Shown here piece by piece: positions 57,301-64,000 of a stretch of 64,000 bases of DNA. A program made the translations under genes and the position numbers. The DNA is from Chrysopilus asiliformis. Its lineage: Eukaryota > Arthropoda > Insecta > Diptera > Rhagionidae. Below the pieces are notes generated by a model. That model did no database searches and was not told where the DNA came from. It saw nothing but the letters and a program-made list of their open reading frames with translations. How positions within the stretch are numbered: position 1 is the stretch's first letter; every line of letters starts with the position of its first letter. The stretch is from NCBI GenBank assembly GCA_964034945.1, contig OZ035960.1:18278403-18342402 (forward strand), given 5' to 3'.

Positions 57301-57967
57301 AGTATATACAGGCCGATATTTATATACTCGTATATCTATAGATACTGCTACGCTACGGATAATATTCTTCTCTACCCTAAGGAAAACTTTTCCGTTAATC
57401 CTTACAAATGTTTGTCTTGTCTTAAGCTTTTATTATGTTTGTCTTTCCACTTCGTGTAACGGTGAAAAAGCTCACCTTAATCAGTTTGCTTTGTTTGCGC
57501 GATAATTTCAAGTCTTGAACTTTAAGAGCGCACTTAGCTTTATTACTTATTTTCTTTTCTCCGATTTAAAAAAAAAACTCTACCTCTTAAAAACTTCTGC
57601 TATGGATCTATGAAAAAGCGTATAGTCCTTGAAAAGGATAAAAAGTGTTTTTTTTTAAATTCCTCTTCGGTTTTTAGATTATTTCCCGAAATCTTCGTTT
57701 CATGTGTTTTCTATTTGTATTGTTTTTAATTAGTCGGCAAGGACTGAACGGAGAAAATTAGGGAATATAATAGCAAGAAACCGAATTAGAAATAGTGAAG
57801 TGTATTACTATTCGTAGATATAATGTATAATAAATGTTCTGTAGATACAAATATCTACCCTAAAGCAATTTTTTGCTGTAGATACAAATATCTGCTCTAG
57901 AGCAAATTTTATAACGTTTTTAGCTTAACTTTCGATATAAATAAAGATTTTAAATTCCTTGAAATGG
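54346..57967. other. Long AT-rich stretch, no gene supported
   Basis: It holds one copy of the TGTCCATAATATACGTCAC repeat end (about 55470-55490), poly-A/T runs and a duplicated TGTAGATACAAATATCT(A/G)C phrase (about 57840-57895). The GGAGGG-rich piece at 54715-54860 opens a 69-codon frame without domain. The ORF at 55745-56068 is listed separately. Confidence 0.4.
55745..56068 (+). CDS. Hypothetical ORF, 107 codons, unrecognised
   Basis: An ATG-started ORF rich in Lys, Asn, Phe, Ile and Leu, as the local base composition predicts. There is a weak hydrophobic stretch near residues 85-97 (LLNLIQLIFHLNLL). No signal peptide, catalytic motif or Kozak-like context, and no flanking repeat that would explain it. 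A chance open frame is the most likely reading; an exon of a fast-evolving gene cannot be excluded. Confidence 0.12.
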   Translation: MNFKKLQVLFLKTVQTFEGSKKNLLKSYIIKKIANVYIFICKSENNFANFHEFRSLFQCKRNDKNLFTGEFPFDVIDIKFRQLLNLIQLIFHLNLLPKAEIDKRKQA

Positions 57968-58012
57968 TAAAGGGTCTTTTAATAAGGACGCTGGATTTTT
58001 AAATGTAAATAA

Positions 58013-58565
58013 AAACATAACAAAAGCTATAATTGCCAATCTGGCAATCATTGGAGACCCGTAAGGTGATATTCGTATCAAAATTCGAACAGTTGTACCA
58101 AAATTCCACTTTGAAGTCAAACTTTCCAATAAGATTTTTTAAAATTTATTCCAATCGGATTTTGATGTAGAATCATATCCTAAATAACTTTTGTTCTTGG
58201 ACTTTTTTGATAAGATGCACCGTTTTTGAGATATTCGCAAAAAACGATTTCGTTCGTATGGGGGGTACCCCCCCTAAAGGTCCATTTTTGCCCATTAACG
58301 AGCTTAGCCTCGCATTTTACGAAAAACGGAACTGCGTCAAATTTCAAGTCTCTACTCAATCCGTGCGCCCGCAATCCACGCCACAGACGGACGGACGGTC
58401 GGACGGACGGACGGACGGACGGACGGACGGCCGGACATGCTAAATTCAATTTTTTTTATCATTCTAAAAACACTGGTGTAATTTTTTTTTGTGATGACGG
58501 GATCTTGGAGTTACAAACGGTAAGGCAAATCTAATATACCCTTTGGTTTCACCATACGGGTATAA
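58013..58565 (+). repeat. Family R, copy inserted in the IS630 element
   Basis: It has AAACATAACAAAAGC to CACCATACGGGTATAA, with a run of five A bases at the insertion point. The ~15-base piece ATGGGAGTTTTATG of other copies is missing, and the tract is almost pure (GGAC)n (58386-58437) rather than CAGA. Confidence 0.92.
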
Positions 58566-58624
58566 CAAGTTGTGTGTGAGACATCCACTCAATTTTTTTT
58601 TGTTTGAAATAATACTTTAAGACA

Positions 58625-59216
58625 TTAATTATAGAATATAACGTCGTTCAAATGTCCACCGCGGCTTTGCTTGGTGGCAAGTATTCGGGAGGCCCAATTT
58701 TAGATGACATTGTCGCATAAATCTGGCTTAATTTGCTGGATGTTGATCGTTATGGTGGCTTTGAGGGCATCAATGGTTTGCGGTTTATTCGCATAGACCT
58801 GAGATTTAAGATAGCCCCAAAGGAAGAAGTCTAAAGGCGTCAAATCGCTCGAGGCGTCAAATCGCTCGTGCAGAATGTCCATCGTGGCATGCGCTGTGTG
58901 GCATGTAGTGCCATCCTGTTGGAACCACATGTTGTCGGTATCCATATCATCCAGTTTAGGCCACAAGAAGTTACTTATCATCGATCTGTAGCGCTGCCCG
59001 TTGACGGTTATGGCGATACCAGTTTCGTTTTGGAAGAAGTACGGACCGATGATTCCACCAGACCAAAATTCGCAATAAATAGTGACTTACTCGGGATGCA
59101 TTTGGTGCTGGTATATCTCGTGTGGATTGGTATTGCCCCAAATCCGACAATTTTGCTAGTTCACATATCCATTCATCCGAAAATGATCCTCGTCGCTAAA
59201 AATAATTTTTTTGAAT
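58625..59216 (-). pseudogene. Broken IS630-type transposase, DDE region
   Basis: A single minus frame can be followed from about 59216 to a stop at 58625, with three in-frame stops on the way. It shows the first catalytic Asp in FSDEDHF, then CEFWSGGIIGPYFFQNETG, the second Asp in WFQQDGTTCHTA, and the third in DLTPLDFFLWGY, then a C-terminal NWASRI...RGGHLNDV. The segment between the second and third Asp is shorter than usual, and a 17-base tandem duplication (AGGCGTCAAATCGCTCG, about 58836-58869) marks the scar. The HTH N-terminus is absent. All three catalytic acids survive, but the protein cannot be made. It is related to, but not the same copy as, the remnant at 18188-18534. Confidence 0.9.
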
Positions 59217-59424
59217 TTTGACAGATGTTGCTATAACAACATGGCTGCTATAACCCAACAAACTTCGAGCGTCCTTATTGAAAGACCATTTATAAATTTT
59301 AAATTGTTTAAAATTTCAAGTTGCAGAAAAGCTTAATCTCTAAACGATTGGCCATAGGGTTTTTTTTTATAAATCTTCTAATCGCTGTATCCGGGGTTCA
59401 GTTTTCTAAAATTTGTTATGGCAA

Positions 59425-59757
59425 CCCTACACGGTAAAAAATCTTGGAGTAAATTCCAATCAAAACTGGATTAAGCTGGACCTTTATGTAATCAAATGCA
59501 AGATTCTAATCCAGTAATATGGATTAGCAATTTTTATAACTTTATTTTTAGTTTAATTTAATTTGATTAAATTGTAGACATTAATATTAGAAGTATTTAA
59601 GTTCAATACACAATAAAAAATTGTTAAAATATGAAGGCAAAAAGGGCTAAAATTTTTTCAAAAATTCGCATGTATTAAATTCTAATCCAAAATTTAAAGA
59701 TTTCGTCAATATAATTTTTGGATTGAAAAATACTCCAGGATTTTTCGTTGTGTAGGG
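59425..59757. mobile_element. 333-bp TIR element
   Basis: The ends CCCTACACGGTAAAAAATC and GATTTTTCGTTGTGTAGGG, followed by TTGGAGTA/TACTCCAG, are inverted over about 27 bases with a few mismatches. GCA occurs at or next to both ends, but a duplication is not certain. No ORF. Superfamily unassigned. Confidence 0.7.
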
Positions 59758-60191
59758 GCACCAATTGCACGGATTTACGTGACAAATGTTTTATTCAACA
59801 TTCCTATTATATTTTGTCGTTATATCTGGTATGTCGCCAAATCAAGTTTTTATTGTAGGGGTAAAAGGGGCGGTTTCATCTTGCTAAGTGAAAAATCCAG
59901 GAAATAAATTTAATGGAATCAACTGCAATATTCCTTCAAAGTGAAACTATTTTTCTGATAAATTGAAAAATCGATTTCAAAATAATATTTAAGTAGTCGA
60001 CTTTGTGAGTGGTCCCTGAAAAGGTTTAAAACTTGAGAAAAATTCAAACTTCTTCAACATGAAACAATTGTTTTTGTAGCCTTTTTGAAAGGTTACTACT
60101 CAATAATATCTTGTAATAACTTCTTAAAAGAAATTGGATTTTGTCCTAGTTCTTTTTCTTCGAGTTGTTTAATGGTCGTACAGAAATATTT
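59758..60191. other. AT-rich spacer
   Basis: No feature recognised. Confidence 0.4.
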
Positions 60192-60766
60192 ATACTCTAT
60201 ATGGGAATCATATAGGAGTATATTCGACTTAGTATACCGCTTGTAATGCATCGAACCAATGGCCGGACACAAATATGAAATACACTGGGGCGTTTGGGAT
60301 TACCAAAGATCTGTCTGTCGGTCTGTGTGTCCATAACGTTCGAAAGGATTGAGCTAGCGATTTGAAATTCTGTATAGTTGTATTTCTGGTAAAAAGCCAG
60401 GCTATGTTCATGAACGGGAAAAATCGGACCATTCCTTCGAAACAGTTTTTTGCAATTTTCTCGAAAACGGTTAGTTATATTGAAAAATGTATGAAGGTAA
60501 AATGTATTTAGAATAGCATTTCACATAACTCATCCATACATCAAAATCCAGTTGAACCACCCCCTCCCCCCTACAAATGGAATACTTTTTTCATATTTTC
60601 TTGAAAACGGTGCATCATATCGGAAAATTCATAAAGATAAAATGTGTTTAGAATATGATTTTACTTAACTTTTCCACACATCAAAATACAATCGTATCGA
60701 TCCTTCCCCTCTCCCACAAAAATAATTTTTTTAAATAAAAACTTGCTCTGTCCACATATAGAGTAT
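60192..60766 (+). repeat. Family B, complete copy 3
   Basis: The only B copy with both ends: ATACTCTATATG (60192) and CATATAGAGTAT (60755-60766) are perfect 12-base inverted repeats. Between them are TTGTAATGCATCGAACCAAT, a short TCTG tract, AACGTTCGAAAGGATTGAGC, and modules with TTTTCTCGAAAACGGTTAG and TTTCTTGAAAACGGTGCATC. Each ends in CACATCAAAATACAATCG-like phrases. No protein. Confidence 0.85.
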
Positions 60767-63269
60767 TTTACAATTGGCTAGTAGCCATGATGGATTTTCT
60801 TATATGTTTTTAAGGTTTCACGACCGTTCTCAATGTAGAGAGAATTTTAATTAGTATAATAGTGCGTATGTTAAATATTATGGTCATACATTGCGTTACG
60901 AGGAGTTATCAGAACAGATCAAAATTAGGGTAACGTTTGAAACAGTATTTTGGAATTATATCAAAATCTTATAGACATATCGGTTTTGTAAATGCTGCTA
61001 AATTAATCGAATTCGCTTTCAATTTTTAAGATATGTTTTTTTTTTAATTTTTCATGTGTTCTGTGTCTTATTCAATACTGATGGCTTTTTCTTAGTGCGA
61101 AAAAAACACGGTCAAAAAAATATGAAGCGAAATGTTGAAAAGAATGAATTCACACATTGCGCAACACGTACTTTCTGGTAATGGAACACCAACCAAATAC
61201 CCAAAGCGACGGACAATAAAAGAAAATAGCAACAACTTGAAAACGCTCGCCTTTTTACAGCATTTTATTGGCAGCAAATTTTATGATTTCTGATAAAGTG
61301 ATTTCCACTGGGAAATCAAATTTTGTTTCCGAAGCTTTTCCTTTTTTCCTTGTCGTCATCGCCATCAACATTCAAGTTCTCGTCATACGAACGATGCGAT
61401 ACGATATATTCGGTGGCGACTAGGCGACCGACCGACCGACCGACTGACTGACGTTGAAATTGCCAATCGAACGCTACAAACGGCCAGGACGAGAAATGCT
61501 CAGGAGAGTATGTGGATTGTAAGACCATTTACGCAATCAAGTCGGCACACAGGTGTTATAAAAGTGAAAATATCTTGTCTGGGCGTGGAAGAGACGAGGC
61601 AGAAAGTATTGGGGCCAAACAACCAATACAGGATTCTGAAACCCAAAAAAAAGGCTAAATACAAACATTTCCATACACAAATCGAATAAATATGATAAGG
61701 ATATCCAACTCTCAACATTTTTTTTACATAAAATTTTTTTTTTACTCTGATCCCAAGCACCAATCATAAAACCTGGAAATTGAAAAATTTAATATGTTCT
61801 GCTGCATTACAAATATCTATATTTGTATTTCACAATCAAAGCAATAAATATAAGCCGAAAATTTCAGTAATTATGGTTACTTTTACACTTTATGTGTACT
61901 TTAGGGCTCACTGGGTTCATGAATGAGCAAATAACAAAAGAATGACGCTCTTTTGTTGGTGAAAATATGTTTTACTTTACACTGAATACAAAATGGAAAT
62001 AATTTTGAATTTCAAGTGAAACTCTTTATTATTATACTTTCCAAATACACATCAAAGAACAATAGATTCCTAATTACAGCAGCCAGGTAACATCACAATT
62101 GTAAATAGTTAACCATCTCAGTCTATCTATAATATATAATCAATGATTATATACCAATGTTGAATAGTCGAAAAAGTTAATATTAAGTGAAACGTAAAAT
62201 TGACGTGTATCGTAATATCGCAGTTTTCCCTTCAGATTAATAAACTTTTATCTGTTGTTCTATAATCTATATTGCTAGATTAAAAGATAATATGAGATGA
62301 AACAAAAGTATCTCGAATCTACTTCAAAGGGGATGTTGATTTTTGATACTTTTGAAATCTGAAAACTCATTGGCGTTGTTTACAAATAATTAAAAGCTTC
62401 CCAGTAATTCAATTTACAAAAGATTAACTTATTTAAATGATTCTAATCGGGATTTTATTCTAAATTTTGCAATCCTAATGTAAATTTTGAAAGTGATCAA
62501 GAACAGACATTTTACTGGCAAACTATAAAAATCTTATCATTTTCCGGAGCAACCGTCGTTTAAAAAAAAAAAAAAACAAAAAAAAATCGAAAAAATTCGA
62601 AAAAATTCGAAAAAAATCGACAAAAATGCAAAAAATTCGAAAAAAAATTTGAAAAAATTTCGAAAAAATTCGAAAAAATTCGAAAAAAAATCGAAAAAAA
62701 TTGAAAAAAATCGAAAAAAAATTCGAAAGGTTCCCTTTTCATCAACTTTTGAGAAAATTTCAAAATTTAAACTTATATTCGTGAATAGTTATATTCGTTA
62801 TATTCGTAAACTTATATTGGTTAATACCTTTAAAGCCCCTTAATGTTAATTTTCCCTCGAAATAGCAGAACCTTGAAAAATTTCCGCATAAGGAGCCTTG
62901 CGTAATCGCTTTTTATGTGATTTCCCGAAAAGAAAGAGAAAATGCGGTCAGTTATAGCTATTAAAGCAGTTATAGCTATTAAAGTTTCCCTGTAAATTTC
63001 GAACAACTCAACGGAGAACATTGAACCACCCTACTTTGGAATGCTTGAGGAATTCCCCTCCCCTCTGACCTCTCACCTGCTATCTCGTAAGCCAATCAAC
63101 TGATTTTCATGGGGTTTCTACCATTGGATAGAGTATTCTTGAGAAACCACCCTAAAATCTTCAGCACCCCTTCTGACCCCCTTTCATGCTATATCTGAAA
63201 TATTATTTTCCTCAATTCATCTCATATATGGAACCTCCGAAAAACCTGTCGAGATAATCGAAAAATACT
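60767..63269. other. Non-coding AT-rich DNA
   Basis: It has a small (CGAC)n run (61429-61450), the poly-A block at 62564-62725 and otherwise nothing recognised. ORFs are short or start at TTG/GTG. Confidence 0.4.
62564..62725. repeat. A-rich simple repeat, GAAAAAATTC-like units
   Basis: An irregular 8-12-base unit of the form TCGAAAAAAT is repeated about 14 times. It opens a false minus frame rich in Phe and Ser. Confidence 0.9.
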
Positions 63270-63761
63270 CAGGGTATTCGCAGTCCTCGTTTAAATTGAG
63301 AGTAATTTTACCGCTCAGTAATTCAGTCAAATTTAACAGATTTTTACCGAGACGGTAACTTGGTTCATGTAAAAATGAATTATCGGATTCGGTAATTGTA
63401 GACATGCCTTGAGTCGTGTTTTCCGGTCCGGTTATTCGGTATCAAGAATCAACCGCGCGTGGCGCTAGTAATGTTTTTAGTTGTCAAATTTTCTCGCTGG
63501 TTATCTCATCGAACTGCAATTTTTTTCAATTTTGATAGCCGTTGCCACAATAGAAATTCAAAAGAATACATCAAACATGGATTTAAAGGTATGTGACATA
63601 TTTTACAATCAAATTCGCAGTTCATGATTTGGTCACGTATCAAATAAAAGCACTGTTCTCAAATCTGTGCTGTGGGATGTTCACAGCAGAATATTTTCAG
63701 TCTTTTAATATTACCGAAAACACCGAATACCGAAAATTAAAAGAGGACTGTGAATACCCTG
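63270..63761. mobile_element. 492-bp TIR element flanked by ACT
   Basis: The ends CAGGGTATTCGCAGTCCTC and GAGGACTGTGAATACCCTG are inverted with one mismatch. ACT lies directly outside each end (63267-63269, 63762-63764). Inside, ATGGATTTAAAGGTATGTG at about 63576 looks like a start codon followed at once by a splice donor, as if the 5' end of a spliced transposase gene remained. Superfamily not assigned. Confidence 0.75.
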
Positions 63762-63779
63762 ACTATTTTTTATAAATAA

Positions 63780-64000
63780 CGGTATAGGGTGGAAAGAGTG
63801 GTCCGATTGAATTTTGATATATGGAACGGTTATGTAAAATCATATTCTAATCACGTTTTTATGCATTTTTCGATACGATGCACCAGAAAACAGGAAATTA
63901 CAATAAATTTTCAAGAAAAAAGGAAAAAAAAATTCCAATTGTATGGGGGAGGGAGGAAAAAGTGGTCCAGCTGGATTTTGATGTGAGGATAAGTAAAATC
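63780..64000 (-). repeat. Reversed family B modules, running off the window
   Basis: Two copies of a module (GAGTGGTCCGATTGAATTTTGATATATGG-like, in complement CCATA..TCAAAAT.CAATCGGACCACTC) occur at about 63790-63900 and 63950-64000. They match the ends of the B modules. The element continues beyond the right edge. Confidence 0.7.

Larger units (their letters stand above)
57970..59290 (-). mobile_element. IS630-Tc1-mariner element split by a family R copy
   Basis: The left end AAGGGTCTTTTAATAAGGACG and right end CGTCCTTATTGAAAGACCATT are inverted, with TA on both sides (57968-57969, 59291-59292), the target duplication of this superfamily. A family R copy (58013-58565) lies just inside the left end. 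The rest holds a transposase pseudogene on the minus strand. Without the R insertion the element is about 770 bp, so the N-terminal coding part is also gone. Confidence 0.85.

Noticed and set aside
62560..62763. Phe/Ser-rich minus ORF
   Set aside because: Translation of an A-rich simple repeat.

Overview
The window looks like AT-rich, gene-poor nuclear DNA from an insect, most likely a fly or another dipteran-like arthropod. The reasons are the eukaryotic transposon types (IS630-Tc1-mariner, PIF/Harbinger-like and piggyBac-like miniatures, a non-LTR retrotransposon with an RNase H domain), poly-A/T runs, many microsatellites, no dense ORFs and no bacterial operon structure. The species call is inference; nothing identifies it. 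I found no host protein-coding gene I can defend. Most ORFs start with TTG or GTG, or lie inside repeats. The only convincing coding sequence is the 5'-truncated end of a non-LTR retrotransposon (52215-53377, minus strand). The other recognisable protein traces are two broken IS630-type transposases (18188-18534 and 58625-59216) and a weak Harbinger-like N-terminal remnant (6222-6476). Two unexplained ATG-started ORFs (13526-13972 and 55745-56068) are listed with low confidence.

Layout. 1-5.8 kb: a 24-bp tandem array beside a long inverted repeat, then mostly featureless AT-rich DNA and one dispersed repeat with a CAGA tract. 5.8-9 kb: a TIR element with an 18-bp tandem expansion and a nested Harbinger-like element, a TTAA-flanked miniature element, a modular repeat (family S) and a tRNA-like SINE head. 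9-16 kb: repeat families R and V, a (CAGACTGA)n array, a 148-codon ORF, and a ~1 kb TIR element carrying a second copy of the TTAA element. 17-19 kb: two adjacent long hairpins, a deleted IS630 element and another TTAA miniature element. 20-29 kb: a second S copy, several TTA-flanked miniatures, a full R copy, and a three-level nest at 27.3-28.8 kb. 31-37 kb: TIR miniatures, a perfect 56-bp-arm palindrome and a 1.37 kb (TAATCG)n array whose surroundings carry a 34-bp exact direct repeat. 39-50 kb: reversed S, V and R copies, family B, and more TIR miniatures. 51-54 kb: an R copy split by the retrotransposon fragment with a perfect 12-bp target duplication. 58-59 kb: an IS630 element split by another R copy. 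60-64 kb: family B, two more TIR elements and a partial reversed B module at the right edge.

The genes do not form a pathway. The window is best read as an archive of nested insertions. Several empty/filled site comparisons can be made inside it, which fixes element ends and target-site duplications (TTA/TAA, TTAA, TA, 10-12 bp) without outside data. The most unusual theme is a set of short modular repeats (families R, B, S, V, T) that share a ~110-bp internal module and/or a (CAGA)/(GGAC) microsatellite seed. All boundaries were read by eye; family names beyond TIR/TSD hallmarks are inference.
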